64,000 nucleotides of DNA. Origin: Shewanella psychropiezotolerans. Lineage in GTDB: Bacteria; Pseudomonadota; Gammaproteobacteria; Enterobacterales; Shewanellaceae. Below, piece after piece: positions 36,602-45,847 of the stretch. Both the position numbers and the translations under genes were made by a program. The stretch spans positions 4,208,001 through 4,272,000 of the forward strand of contig NZ_CP041614.1 in NCBI RefSeq assembly GCF_007197555.1. The letters are read 5' to 3'. Within the stretch, counting starts at the first letter, position 1. Each line of letters begins with the position of its first letter. The notes under the pieces were generated by a model that was given only the letters and a program-made list of their open reading frames with translations, was not told the DNA's origin and did no database searches.

Positions 36602-38719
36602 TTAAAGGTGCTTTACCCGGCGCTTCACTTCTTCTTGCTTACCAAAGTTGAAGGGCCTCGCATCGGGACTGCCTAAGTAGCCACAGACTCTACGAGTCAC
36701 AGAGACCCGACTCGGTTCATGATTACCACACTTAGGGCAGGTGAAGCCCTTGCTGGTACATTCAAACTCGCCAGTAAAGCCACAGTCATAACACTCATCG
36801 ATAGGCGTATTGGTACCGTAATATGGCACTCGGCTATAACTGTAATCCCACACATCTTCCAATGCCTCGAGATTATTCTGCATATTCGGATATTCGCCGT
36901 AACAGATGAAACCGCCATTAGTTAATGCAGGGTAAGGCTGCTCAAAATCCAACTTGTCGTATGGATTAACTTGCTTTTCAACATCGAGATGAAAGCTATT
37001 GGTGTAATAGCCCTTCTGCGTCACTCCTTCGATCACGCCAAAGACCTGAGTGTCGAGCTTACAGAAACGGCTGCAGAGGTTTTCACTAGGTGTGCTGTAG
37101 AGACTGAAGGCATAGCTGGTCTCCTCTCGCCACTTGTTGGTCGCCGCTTTCATATACTCGATGACTTCAATGGCTTTTTGACGCAAGGTTTCACAATCAT
37201 AAACATGCTTATCTGTGCCGTAGAGGGCATTGATCGTCTCATGTAATCCGATATAGCCCAGAGAAATCGAGGCGCGACCATTTTTGAAGATACTTGAGAT
37301 ATCATCATCGGCTCTAAGCCTGACTCCACAAGCCCCTTCCATATACAGGATTGGCGCCACACGCGCTTTCACGCCTTCTAAACGCTCAATTCTGGTATCC
37401 AGAGCCTTACGGGCGATGGCGAGACGCAGATCTAAGATGCGATAAAATTCCGCTTCATCGCCTTTGGCTTCCAGCGCAATCCTTGGTAGGTTCAGACTCA
37501 CCACACCTAAGTTATTACGACCTTCGTGGATCAGCTCACCATCTTCTTCATAGGTCCCAAGGAAGCTGCGGCACCCCATAGGGGTCTTAAAAGAGCCGGT
37601 CACTTTCTCTACTTGCTCATAGTTGAGGATATCCGGATACATGCGGGTCGTGGCGCATTTAAGCGCAAGTTGCTTGATATCATAGTTACAGTCACCCGCC
37701 TTGTGATTAATACCATCGCGAATGGCAAAGACTAGCTTAGGGAATACTGCCGTCTTACGATTCTTACCCAGACCCGCAATACGAACCTTCATCATAGATG
37801 ACTGAATGAGGCGAGACTCCCAGGAGGTGCCTAAACCGAAACCAAAGGTGACAAAGGGTGTCTGTCCATTGGCCGTATGTAAGGTATTGACCTCATACTC
37901 AAGAGACTGGAACGCATCATGGCACTCTTTTGTAGTCTGCGCGGTAGCGAAGGCTTTCGCATCTGTGATCCCCCAGTCCAACGCCAGCTGATACTGCTTG
38001 TCGTAACTCTTAGCAACAAAAGGAGCCAGGACTTCATCGATACGATTAATCGTGGTACCACCATAGATATGACTGGCTACCTGGGCGATGATCTGCGCCG
38101 TCACGGCCGTTGCTGTAGAGATAGATTTAGGCGTCTCAATCTCGGCGTTACCCATCTTGAAGCCCTTAGTCAACATGCCACTGAGATCGATCAGCATGCA
38201 GTTAAACATGGGGAAGAAAGGCGCATAATCGAGATCGTGATAATGGATCTCACCGGACTCATGAGCGGCAACCACATCTTTGGGTAAAATATGTCGGGTA
38301 GCATAATGTTTAGCCACGATACCCGCTAACAAGTCGCGCTGAGTCGGGATCACTTTAGCGTCTTTATTGGCATTTTCATTCATCAGAGCCGCATTGGTCT
38401 GATCGACTAAACCGCGGATCTCCTGGTTCAATCGACTGCTTGTTTCACGGTGCAGATCTCTATCATGACGATACTCGATATAGACGCGAGCGAGGGACTT
38501 ATAAGGGCCTTCCATCAAGTGATTCTCGACCAAGTCCTGTAGCTCGTGAATATCTATCTCAGCATGTTCTGCCACACATTTAGCGACAGAGGAGGCAACA
38601 CTCACGGCGTAACTCTTGTCTTCAATACCTGCCGAGTTCGCTGCAGCCACCACAGCGTCTCTAATCCTTGTTTCGTCAAAAGGCGTGCGGTAACCATCCC
38701 GCTTAATAACCACTGGCAT
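36602..38719 (-). CDS. nrdD: Anaerobic ribonucleoside-triphosphate reductase
   Basis: The product is 705 residues. An N-terminal ATP-cone (VIKRDGYRTPFDETRIRDAV) precedes the large catalytic barrel. Near the end two CxxC pairs bind zinc (CYDCGF and CPKCGN), followed by the glycyl-radical site RRVCGYLG with G680. It reduces ribonucleoside triphosphates to dNTPs without oxygen. Two NrdR boxes and an FNR-like site lie upstream, fitting control by nucleotide status and anaerobiosis. Confidence 0.98.
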   Translation of the reverse strand: MPVVIKRDGYRTPFDETRIRDAVVAAANSAGIEDKSYAVSVASSVAKCVAEHAEIDIHELQDLVENHLMEGPYKSLARVYIEYRHDRDLHRETSSRLNQEIRGLVDQTNAALMNENANKDAKVIPTQRDLLAGIVAKHYATRHILPKDVVAAHESGEIHYHDLDYAPFFPMFNCMLIDLSGMLTKGFKMGNAEIETPKSISTATAVTAQIIAQVASHIYGGTTINRIDEVLAPFVAKSYDKQYQLALDWGITDAKAFATAQTTKECHDAFQSLEYEVNTLHTANGQTPFVTFGFGLGTSWESRLIQSSMMKVRIAGLGKNRKTAVFPKLVFAIRDGINHKAGDCNYDIKQLALKCATTRMYPDILNYEQVEKVTGSFKTPMGCRSFLGTYEEDGELIHEGRNNLGVVSLNLPRIALEAKGDEAEFYRILDLRLAIARKALDTRIERLEGVKARVAPILYMEGACGVRLRADDDISSIFKNGRASISLGYIGLHETINALYGTDKHVYDCETLRQKAIEVIEYMKAATNKWREETSYAFSLYSTPSENLCSRFCKLDTQVFGVIEGVTQKGYYTNSFHLDVEKQVNPYDKLDFEQPYPALTNGGFICYGEYPNMQNNLEALEDVWDYSYSRVPYYGTNTPIDECYDCGFTGEFECTSKGFTCPKCGNHEPSRVSVTRRVCGYLGSPDARPFNFGKQEEVKRRVKHL

Positions 38720-38752
38720 TGTTCAATCTCTCCTCAAGTGACGTCGAAAATA

Positions 38753-38768
38753 ACACCATATATAGTGC
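38753..38768. promoter_or_regulatory. NrdR box 1 upstream of nrdD
   Basis: ACACCATATATAGTGC fits the NrdR consensus ACAC-W-ATATAT-W-GTGT. It is 34 bases before the nrdD ATG. Confidence 0.82.
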
Positions 38769-38783
38769 TAAATTAACCGTATA

Positions 38784-38799
38784 ACACAATATGCTGTGT
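38784..38799. promoter_or_regulatory. NrdR box 2 upstream of nrdD
   Basis: ACACAATATGCTGTGT fits the NrdR consensus. It starts exactly 31 bases from box 1, three helical turns, the spacing typical of tandem NrdR boxes. Confidence 0.85.
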
Positions 38800-38827
38800 A
38801 TTAAGCTACAAAGTCATAGAAAGAACA

Positions 38828-38841
38828 TTGATCGAGATCAT
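38828..38841. promoter_or_regulatory. FNR-like site upstream of nrdD
   Basis: TTGATCGAGATCAT matches the FNR consensus TTGAT-N4-ATCAA in nine of ten positions, 109 bases before the nrdD ATG. The remainder up to 39022 carries only a weak hairpin near 38887-38908. Confidence 0.55.
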
Positions 38842-39022
38842 GATTTTGGGGATAGGTTTTAACAAGAAATTATTCCTGCCAACAAGACCACTTATTGATA
38901 AGAGTGGCCTTGACCTTAGGAATGAAGCAAGCTAGATGGACTGGCAGATAGAACAAATGAGAAAACGAAACAAAAGTATTCGAAAAAGTGGATAACACTG
39001 AAAAACTTACATGGTAAGAGTA

Positions 39023-39769
39023 CTAAAATCTGCCGAGACTCAGGTAACTATTTACCATGCCGACCGCTTGTTGATTTTCTCCCATGGAGGATGCAAGCTG
39101 CATCACAGATTTAAGCCCCTGCCACTGCTCACGATCGCTCGATGACATCTGGGTATCACTCTTAAGATAAATATTCAATTGAGCCGATACCCGAGTCGCT
39201 TGCTGACCCACCTCTTTACTCTGTGCATTATCCATTTGATTAAGCACGCTCTCGGCATCATCGAGTAGGCTAATCAGGACACCTGTCATACCTTGGGTGT
39301 CGCCATTGGCGGTTAACTCTTCACGCTTATCTTGAATAAATGCTTTAAAATCATCGGGCTGACCTTGAACTTTTGGTAAGTCGAAGCCGCCTTCTGACAG
39401 ACGATTCAGCTGGGTATCTGACAAGATCCCGTCTTGATGCAAGCGTTGGATAAGTTTTGGCAGATCGGCAGCAGAGAAGTCCCCCTTAGAGAAAAAGTCT
39501 TTCGCCATGGCTTCAATTTTTTGTGCCCTGGCAGCCCTAGGTGACAGAGACACCGATTCGTCTTTAATCCCATCCCTATTGAGCCCAGTCGCCGCCTCTT
39601 TCGATTGACTCAGGCTGACCTTATCACTGCTCGAGCCAGCTTCAGTCTGATGACTGTTAACACCATAACTGTCGGCCAGGCTGGTACTCTTCGCCCCGGC
39701 AGAATTGGCATTACCTCCGGCGATAGTCCCTGAGTTAATTTGGCTGGCAAGGCTAGTGATTGGATTCAT
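39023..39769 (-). CDS. Uncharacterised protein with low-complexity N-terminus
   Basis: The ATG at 39769 is preferred to a TTG two codons upstream; it gives 248 residues. Residues 1-80 are rich in S, A, G, N and T and look disordered. The remainder is mostly helical and charged, for example KIEAMAKDFFSKGDFSAADL. There is no signal peptide, membrane helix or cysteine. It is not recognised. It stands alone, with gaps of more than 100 bases on both sides. The organisation resembles flagellar-hook or secretion accessory proteins superficially, but no motif supports that. Confidence 0.65.
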   Translation of the reverse strand: MNPITSLASQINSGTIAGGNANSAGAKSTSLADSYGVNSHQTEAGSSSDKVSLSQSKEAATGLNRDGIKDESVSLSPRAARAQKIEAMAKDFFSKGDFSAADLPKLIQRLHQDGILSDTQLNRLSEGGFDLPKVQGQPDDFKAFIQDKREELTANGDTQGMTGVLISLLDDAESVLNQMDNAQSKEVGQQATRVSAQLNIYLKSDTQMSSSDREQWQGLKSVMQLASSMGENQQAVGMVNSYLSLGRF

Positions 39770-39885
39770 TGTCAAAATACCGACATAAAAAAGAAATATG
39801 CAACTATTAAGCAGGAAACATGCCGTAAAATAAATTAAATGACAAATAATGAAGAGAAAACCATAAACATGCTGAATCTATCTCA

Positions 39886-40332
39886 TTATTTCCTATTTAA
39901 GTCTTGAGTTAAGGTCATGCACATCTTCCTCAGAGACTCTATTTCAGGCTCAGAGAGGGTGACTTTATCGAGCAAGACTTGCTTGAGTGCTAATGCCTCT
40001 TGTTTCAACGAGAGCCCCTCATGAGTGGTTCTGATGACCTTCTTGCGCTCATCCTCGGCGTCGATGGCACGGATCAACAAGTCTTTGTTCTCTAACCGCT
40101 TGACTATGGGCGTCAAGGTGCCTAAATCCAGACGTGTCGCCTGAGACAGGTGAGTCAAACTGACACCATCATTTAACCAGAGCGCCTGCATCACCAGGTA
40201 TTGTGGATAGGTTAAGCCACATTCATCCAGTAAGGGACGATAGGCACGCACTAGGGCATTACCTGCGGTATACAGGGCAAAACAGACGTTGTCCGACAGG
40301 CAACTGCTTGCTTGTGTATCGTTTGTGTTCAT
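39886..40332 (-). CDS. MarR-family OhrR-like regulator
   Basis: The start at the ATG 40332 gives 148 residues; an upstream GTG at 40356 would add eight. The N-terminal VCFALYTAGNALVRAYRPLL and GLTYPQYLVMQALW match OhrR, including the reactive cysteine (C17 from this start) and the conserved tyrosines. The winged helix contains LDLGTLTPIVKRLE. OhrR regulators are inactivated when the cysteine is oxidised by organic peroxides. No ohr gene is adjacent; a CurA-like reductase is divergent. Control of that reductase and redox sensing are inferred. Confidence 0.88.
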   Translation of the reverse strand: MNTNDTQASSCLSDNVCFALYTAGNALVRAYRPLLDECGLTYPQYLVMQALWLNDGVSLTHLSQATRLDLGTLTPIVKRLENKDLLIRAIDAEDERKKVIRTTHEGLSLKQEALALKQVLLDKVTLSEPEIESLRKMCMTLTQDLNRK

Positions 40333-40474
40333 TTTTAAATGAAGATTATCGGTCACTATTCATACCTTAGGCGTTATTCAGCATTTTGCTTGATTAAGTT
40401 TACAAGATCGCTGGCAGTCATTGTACCCGCATCTACACTCTATATCTTAACGAATCTACACATTGAACTTTTAA

Positions 40475-40544
40475 TTTGCGCGCAAACTAGTTGCGCGGTA
40501 AAAAGTTTAAGTGTAGAGTTTACCACAATTAATTAGCGCGCAAA
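40475..40544. promoter_or_regulatory. Cluster of GCGC palindromes between marR and curA-like genes
   Basis: Perfect palindrome TTTGCGCGCAAA lies at 40475-40486. TTGCGCG (40491-40497) pairs with CGCGCAA (40479-40485) as an inverted repeat around ACTAG, and TTAGCGCGCAAA (40533-40544) is a near copy just before the RBS. They are likely binding sites for the divergent MarR regulator. Confidence 0.65.
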
Positions 40545-40557
40545 GCAAAGAGGTTTT

Positions 40558-41556
40558 ATGAACGCCAATCAGATCCTATTAGACTCTCGCCCAGAGGGTA
40601 TGCCTACAGCAGATAATTTCAAACAGACATCGGTGGAGTTGCCGACTATCACCAACGGTGAATTTCTGGTTAAAAACCTGTGGATGTCGGTAGACCCTTA
40701 TATGCGTGGTCGCATGATCGATAGAGAGAGCTATATTACACCATTTCAGATAGGCCAGGTACTGGAAGGCGGTTCGATAGGCGAAGTGATAGAGTCCAAC
40801 AATCCCGAGTTCCCAATCGGCAGCAAAGTCAGTGCCATGCACGGCTGGCGTAGTCATTATGTCACCGATGGCAGCGATCATACTAGGCTCCCAAATACCC
40901 CAATGAGTGAATCTCACTTCCTCGGTGTCTTAGGTATGCCAGGCATGACGGCATGGACAGGCTTGACCCGAATCGCCGCCTTAAAAGAGGGAGACACCCT
41001 ATTTGTTTCTGGTGCAGCGGGTGCAGTAGGCAGCGTCGTGTGCCAGCTCGGTATATTAATGGGAGCCAAGGTGGTGGCTTCCGTTGGTAGCGACGAGAAG
41101 GCCGCTCATCTGCGCGACTTAGGCGTCGATGCTGTGATTAACTACAAGACGACAAAGGATCTTAGCACTGCACTGAAACAGGCTGCCCCCCATGGTATAG
41201 ATGTCTATTTTGAAAATGTCGGTGGCGAACATCTCACCGCCGCACTGAACAACATGAATGACCACGGCAGAATCGCCGTGTGCGGCATGATCTCTCAATA
41301 CAATGATACGACGCCGACTCCAGGCCCGAATAACCTTGCCATGATCATCATCAAGAAGCTTAAAATTGAAGGCTTCATCGTATTCGAACACTGGGATCAT
41401 TACCCTGAGTTTGCCAAACAGATGGGTCAATGGTTAGCGACGGGAGCTGTCAAGGCCGAGCAGACTATCTACCAAGGACTCGAGCAGGCACCCGCAGCCT
41501 TTATCGGCTTATTCGAAGGGAAGAACCGCGGTAAGATGGTAGTAAAACTAAGCTGA
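40558..41556 (+). CDS. NADP-dependent oxidoreductase, CurA/PTGR-like
   Basis: The product is 332 residues. The leukotriene-B4-dehydrogenase/curcumin-reductase group is indicated by WMSVDPYMRGRM near the N-terminus, the NADPH loop SGAAGAVGSVVCQLG and FENVGGEHL with CGMISQYN. It reduces alpha,beta-unsaturated carbonyls with NADPH in the cytoplasm and may detoxify lipid-derived enones. An AGAGG RBS precedes the ATG. Operator-like palindromes lie directly upstream and the divergent OhrR-like gene is the probable regulator. The exact substrate is unknown. Confidence 0.92.
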   Translation: MNANQILLDSRPEGMPTADNFKQTSVELPTITNGEFLVKNLWMSVDPYMRGRMIDRESYITPFQIGQVLEGGSIGEVIESNNPEFPIGSKVSAMHGWRSHYVTDGSDHTRLPNTPMSESHFLGVLGMPGMTAWTGLTRIAALKEGDTLFVSGAAGAVGSVVCQLGILMGAKVVASVGSDEKAAHLRDLGVDAVINYKTTKDLSTALKQAAPHGIDVYFENVGGEHLTAALNNMNDHGRIAVCGMISQYNDTTPTPGPNNLAMIIIKKLKIEGFIVFEHWDHYPEFAKQMGQWLATGAVKAEQTIYQGLEQAPAAFIGLFEGKNRGKMVVKLS

Positions 41557-41590
41557 TAGCATTTCGCTTATTTGAGAAGATGATAAATTG

Positions 41591-41614
41591 AAAGGGCCCG
41601 AATAGGCCCTTTCT
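41591..41614 (+). terminator. Terminator of the CurA-like gene
   Basis: AAAGGGCC pairs with GGCCCTTT around CGAATA, followed by TCTGT, 35 bases after the stop. The T run is short. Confidence 0.65.
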
Positions 41615-41714
41615 GTATATGGATGTACTTATCTCTGGAGGCCAGAGAAGGCCTAAAAAGAGATTAATGTCCAGCATATTAATGGTTTTCTCTTAGTACT
41701 AATCAAGTACATAT

Positions 41715-42650
41715 TTAGTACTTGCTTAGTACTGCTTCTATCTGATGTCTGGCATGTTTAACCGCCAACTCTCCCGCCGCTATGGCTTCTCCTGCACGAT
41801 GAAATTCCATGGTGCCTATATCACCGAGATCCGGGATCAGGCAGATATCCGGTGGATCGCCCATGAGTCTGGCGCGTTTATGACGCTGCTCGAGAATATC
41901 CATAGATTGTGACATCACCGCCAACATGCCAGGATCTGAGCGGCTACCCTTGGTAAATTTTTCGCTAAGGTGGCTGACATATTCCCGGCCACGAGCAAGC
42001 AGATCCATAAAGCCAGTATCTTGATGCTCCTGTGCTCTGACACTCTCCTCAAGTGATGGCTTATTACAGGTCATGTCCACAGGTAAGACCTGCATACGAC
42101 CACGACGCTGACCGTTAAGATCCACCGCGATGACCACATCGACGCCCATGGCTCTGCTGACAGATACGGGAACCGGATTGACCACGGCGCCATCCACCAG
42201 CCAACGTTCACCGACTTTCACCGGCGGTAATATGCCAGGCATAGAGCAGGAAGCGCGAATGGCATGACGAAGGTCTCCTTCCCTAAACCAAATCTCCTGG
42301 CCCGAATAGAGATCGGTAGCTACGGCGATCATGGGCTTATTGAGATCTTCTATCTGTAGATCGCCGATACGGCTCTGAATCACATCGAAGACCTTATCGC
42401 CTCCGATAAGCCCCCCTTTTCGCCAAGTCAGATCCATCAGGCCTAAGACGTCCCAGCTGGAGAAGCTTCTCACCCAGTGTTCAAGTTCCTCTAGCTGTTC
42501 ATTGGCATAAGCAGCACCGACAAGCGCACCGATTGAGCAGCCTGACACCTTATCGGGATAGATCCCCATCTCGGCGAGTCCATTGAGCACGCCAATATGA
42601 GCCCACCCCTTAGCCGCACCACTGCCCAGTGCAATTCCAACTGTTGCCAT
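41715..42650 (-). CDS. rssA: Patatin-like phospholipase, RssA-like
   Basis: The product is 311 residues. The oxyanion-hole motif GSGAAKG (residues 9-15), nucleophile S39 in GCSIGA and catalytic D153 in VDGAVVNPV form the patatin Ser-Asp dyad. Overall layout is close to E. coli RssA (301 residues). It probably hydrolyses acyl esters of phospholipids in the cytoplasm or at the membrane. The E. coli partner rssB is absent here. Just beyond the stop is a TAGTAC-rich stretch (about 41662-41725). Confidence 0.9.
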   Translation of the reverse strand: MATVGIALGSGAAKGWAHIGVLNGLAEMGIYPDKVSGCSIGALVGAAYANEQLEELEHWVRSFSSWDVLGLMDLTWRKGGLIGGDKVFDVIQSRIGDLQIEDLNKPMIAVATDLYSGQEIWFREGDLRHAIRASCSMPGILPPVKVGERWLVDGAVVNPVPVSVSRAMGVDVVIAVDLNGQRRGRMQVLPVDMTCNKPSLEESVRAQEHQDTGFMDLLARGREYVSHLSEKFTKGSRSDPGMLAVMSQSMDILEQRHKRARLMGDPPDICLIPDLGDIGTMEFHRAGEAIAAGELAVKHARHQIEAVLSKY

Positions 42651-42704
42651 TCATTCTCTCCAAGCCAATTCTTCTGGATATAAAAAAGCTGATATCAAAA
42701 ACGA

Positions 42705-42734
42705 TATAAAAAAGCCGATGCATCACCATCGGCT
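42705..42734 (-). terminator. Terminator of the OmpA-family gene
   Basis: AGCCGATG (42713-42720) pairs with CATCGGCT (42727-42734). On the minus strand the stem ends in TTTTTT. Confidence 0.82.
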
Positions 42735-42801
42735 AATATTACACACTAAACGCGCTTATCCATAATAGGATAGGCAAGCATGAAGAATAATTAACACGCT
42801 A

Positions 42802-43899
42802 TCATAGAGCCGACTCATCGCTGTCCTGGCTCACTGTTATCTCCGGGATGGTGATATATACCCGGCGGTTATTGGCTCTGTGCGCTTCGGTCATGTTATC
42901 GATCTCGGGATGGGTCTCACCTAAAGCCTCGATGCTAATCTGTATATCTCTCACCCCTAGCTCTTTGAGGTAACTGGCGACGGACTCGGCACGTCGTTTT
43001 GATAGCTTAAGGTTATAGTCTGAAGTGCCAACAGCATCGGTGTAGCCTTGAAGCACCACAGACGAGCTTGGGTATTGATTCAAATGCTCGGCAACTTCAA
43101 CCAAGATATGCGTCTGCAAAGGCACTTGACTATCGAAATCGAAATGTACCGCTTGAATCACTGCGGCGATGACAATTGGGCTTGGTGCTATGACAACTTG
43201 CTCCACTGCAACTGGCGCAGGCTGAGTCACAGGCTTAGCCATTGACTTAGTCTGACCGAAACGATAGCTGAGCCCTAAACTGGTGAAGTGGATATTACTC
43301 CCCCCAAGCAGATCGCTGCCAACCGAGTCGAAATATTGATACTCAACACGCGCAACCCAAGACGGGGTGAACTTGTATTCCAAACCGATGCCGACCATGG
43401 GAGACCAGCCATTGTCACTGTTATATGAAAATGGGCCTGTGTTGTTACCATCCCATCTCAATGTACCCGCTTTGCCAAACAGGTCCAGGTTTTCGGTGAG
43501 TGGCAGATTGCCCTTCAATGAAAACTCCCAGCCTTTCATGGTGCCTATATACTCGTTAAACAGTCCACTCTCAGGGTAAACTGCCGACGCTTGACCAAAA
43601 TCATTGTAACCGGTTTCAACGCCCCAATTGCGGTGAAATTGATAACCCGCAAACCCGCCCCAGGCAGAATCGTTGGCATCGCAATCGACAGCTTGAGCTT
43701 CGCAGGCATTTTGATAATTAACCCAGCCGCCTTTGGCACCAAGATAGAAGAAGCTGTCATCCTGTACTGTTAGGGGGTCGTTGCTTTTAACCTCGTTAGC
43801 TTGAGTCATGTCGTCTGCCATGACAAAAAATGAACTGCTTGCCAGAAGTGACAAGGCCGATATTTGAACAAGAGAGGAAGTGCGCTTCAACGAATACAT
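42802..43899 (-). CDS. OmpA-family outer membrane protein
   Basis: The product is 365 residues. A signal peptide ends near FFVMA before DDMTQ. Residues ~48-215 form an OmpA-like eight-stranded barrel (FFYLGAKGGWVNY to LGLSYRFGQ). A proline/valine linker (about 220-245) leads to an OmpA peptidoglycan-binding domain containing LQGYTDAVGTSDYNLKLSKR and NNRRVYI. It likely tethers the outer membrane to peptidoglycan. An AAGGA RBS lies within a duplicated ATCTAATCYTTT stretch (43901-43924). Two barrel cysteines (EACEAQAVDCD) could form a disulfide. Confidence 0.93.
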   Translation of the reverse strand: MYSLKRTSSLVQISALSLLASSSFFVMADDMTQANEVKSNDPLTVQDDSFFYLGAKGGWVNYQNACEAQAVDCDANDSAWGGFAGYQFHRNWGVETGYNDFGQASAVYPESGLFNEYIGTMKGWEFSLKGNLPLTENLDLFGKAGTLRWDGNNTGPFSYNSDNGWSPMVGIGLEYKFTPSWVARVEYQYFDSVGSDLLGGSNIHFTSLGLSYRFGQTKSMAKPVTQPAPVAVEQVVIAPSPIVIAAVIQAVHFDFDSQVPLQTHILVEVAEHLNQYPSSSVVLQGYTDAVGTSDYNLKLSKRRAESVASYLKELGVRDIQISIEALGETHPEIDNMTEAHRANNRRVYITIPEITVSQDSDESAL

Positions 43900-44227
43900 T
43901 ATCTAATCCTTTATCTAATCTTTTATCTGGTCCCTCTACCAGCGGACAAAGCGTTACTCAATACGTACCTGAGTATGAGAACACTAGGAGATTTTAAGCG
44001 TAAGCCATCAAAAAGACAAAGAAATTATAATCATCAAGCCAGTTTGGCCACTCATTATTTTTATCTGATGAGTAAAAGCCAAGCAAAAATAAACATTGAT
44101 TACCTTGAGATATGCGCTTCGCTTCGCTTAAAGAGCATGCAAACCGATCACGATTTCGTGATGTTTATGGCCCCAGCAACTAAAGTCAGGTTATAATACG
44201 CAGTCGAATCAAACTTGGAGTACACCT
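43900..44227. other. Divergent intergenic region between ompA-like and helicase genes
   Basis: It contains a duplicated 12-base ATCTAATCYTTT block (43901-43924) next to the ompA-like start, and the GGAG RBS of the helicase at 44217-44220. An open frame crossing 43864-44196 overlaps the signal peptide antisense and is not considered a gene. No operator is recognised. Confidence 0.5.
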
Positions 44228-45565
44228 TTGCAATTTACCGATTTTTCACTGGATAAACGTCTGTTAGATACGCTCGATCATATGGGCATTGAAACGCCTA
44301 CAGAGATCCAGCAGCAGGCTATACCAGTAGGTCTGTCAGGAAAAGACCTGATGGCGTCATCAAAAACAGGCTCAGGTAAAACCTTAGCGTTTTTGTTACC
44401 GGCGATGCAGAGGATAATTTCGACTAGGGCATTGAGTAAAAGAGATCCTAGAGTGTTGATTTTATTGCCAACACGAGAACTTGCTAACCAGGTTTATGGC
44501 CAGCTTCGTTTGTTAGTCGCCAACACGCAATACAAGGCGATGAAGATATTGGGCGGTGAGAACTTTAACGACCAGGCAAAGTTACTCGCTCGTGACCCAC
44601 ACTTCGTGGTGGCGACTCCGGGTCGCTTGGCGGATCATCTCGCCCAGCACCATTTACATCTAAATGGTCTCGAACTGCTTATCTTAGATGAAGCCGACCG
44701 TATGTTAGATCTTGGTTTTGCCGAACAGCTAAAAGCGATTAACAAGGCCGCCGATCATAAACGTCGCCAAACCTTGATGTTTTCGGCCACCTTAGATCAT
44801 GGTCAGATTAATGATATTGCCGCCGAATTACTTAAGTCTCCTGAGCATGTGGATGTCGGTGCAGGTAATATCGAAAACCTAGATATTACCCAACGTATCT
44901 ATCTTGCGGATCACTTAGATCATAAAGAAGCCTTGCTCGACAGTATCTTAAACAATGAGACTCATAAGCAGATCATCATCTTCACCGCGACTCGTGAAGA
45001 TACCGACAGATTGGCGACTAAATTAGCCGCATCCGGGCATAAGACCGCATCTCTGAGCGGTAACTTAAAGCAGAATGACCGCAATCAGATAATGGATCAA
45101 TTTAGCCGCGGCCTGCAGAAAATATTAGTCACCACAGATATTGCATCACGAGGGCTAGATCTTCTCAATGTCTCTCTGGTGATTAACTTCGACATGCCAA
45201 AGTTTGCCGAAGAGTATGTCCACAGAATTGGTCGTACGGGTCGTGCCGGGGCTAAGGGTGATGCCATCTCTTTCGTCGGACCTAAAGATTGGCTCAGCTT
45301 CAAGCAAGTACAGGTATTCCTGCGTAAGACATTCAAACTCACGGTTATCGATGGTTTAGCCGCTAAATTCTCTGGTTTGAAAGATAAGCCAAAAACCAAC
45401 AAGAGAACTAAGGCAACAAGCAAGAAAGCCACGGAAAACAAGGCCAAGCGTAAGGCAAAGACTAAACCTAAGAAGCAAGATAAGCGCTTCATCACAGGTA
45501 TTGATGTCGGTGATGCTCCTATGCTAAGAAAGCCAAAATCAAAGCTTCAGGAAACACCAGAGTAA
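44228..45565 (+). CDS. DEAD-box ATP-dependent RNA helicase
   Basis: The product is 445 residues from a TTG start, supported by GGAG seven bases upstream and by the Q-motif region directly after it (FSLDKRLLDTLDHMGIETPT). Walker A SSKTGSGKT ends at residue 52. DEAD is at residues 154-157, then SAT, and motif VI HRIGRTGRAG. The C-terminal ~75 residues are lysine-rich and basic, as in RhlE/SrmB-type helicases that act on rRNA or mRNA. The subgroup cannot be settled by eye. It is monocistronic; a MITE-like element follows the stop. Confidence 0.95.
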   Translation: MQFTDFSLDKRLLDTLDHMGIETPTEIQQQAIPVGLSGKDLMASSKTGSGKTLAFLLPAMQRIISTRALSKRDPRVLILLPTRELANQVYGQLRLLVANTQYKAMKILGGENFNDQAKLLARDPHFVVATPGRLADHLAQHHLHLNGLELLILDEADRMLDLGFAEQLKAINKAADHKRRQTLMFSATLDHGQINDIAAELLKSPEHVDVGAGNIENLDITQRIYLADHLDHKEALLDSILNNETHKQIIIFTATREDTDRLATKLAASGHKTASLSGNLKQNDRNQIMDQFSRGLQKILVTTDIASRGLDLLNVSLVINFDMPKFAEEYVHRIGRTGRAGAKGDAISFVGPKDWLSFKQVQVFLRKTFKLTVIDGLAAKFSGLKDKPKTNKRTKATSKKATENKAKRKAKTKPKKQDKRFITGIDVGDAPMLRKPKSKLQETPE

Positions 45566-45574
45566 ACTAAACAG

Positions 45575-45755
45575 TTATACCATTCCGAGTAAGTATCTGA
45601 TAATTCAGCGGGAATTCAAAGCACTGTAGGCAAGGTGAATGTTTGAGGCTAATAGTTATTCTATATCGAGAAAATTAAACGTAGCATAAAGGGCTTTGAA
45701 ACCCGCACTGCGTGAGTCTCTGAACTGAGCAGATACTTATATGGAATGGTATTAA
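45575..45755. mobile_element. MITE-like element with imperfect terminal inverted repeats
   Basis: The ends are imperfect inverted repeats of about 25 bases: left TTATACCATTCCGAGTAAGT from 45575, continuing ATCTG; right, read on the other strand, TTAATACCATTCCATATAAG, continuing TATCTG. The interior (~125 bases) carries no gene. The outermost ATACCATTCC/GGAATGGTAT (45577-45586, 45743-45752) is perfect. This is typical of a non-autonomous transposable element. It sits in the 282-base gap after the helicase gene. No transposase is in the window. Confidence 0.65.
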
Positions 45756-45847
45756 ATAGTCGCTAGATGCGTTTGGCGGCTGAGTATCAATTTACGATTA
45801 TCAGCTAACGTAACATAGCGTGATCAAGAATATTTTTAAGGGTTAAC

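Noticed and set aside
43864..44196. 110-codon forward open frame
   Set aside because: Overlaps the signal-peptide end of the OmpA-family gene antisense, has no RBS and no recognisable protein pattern.
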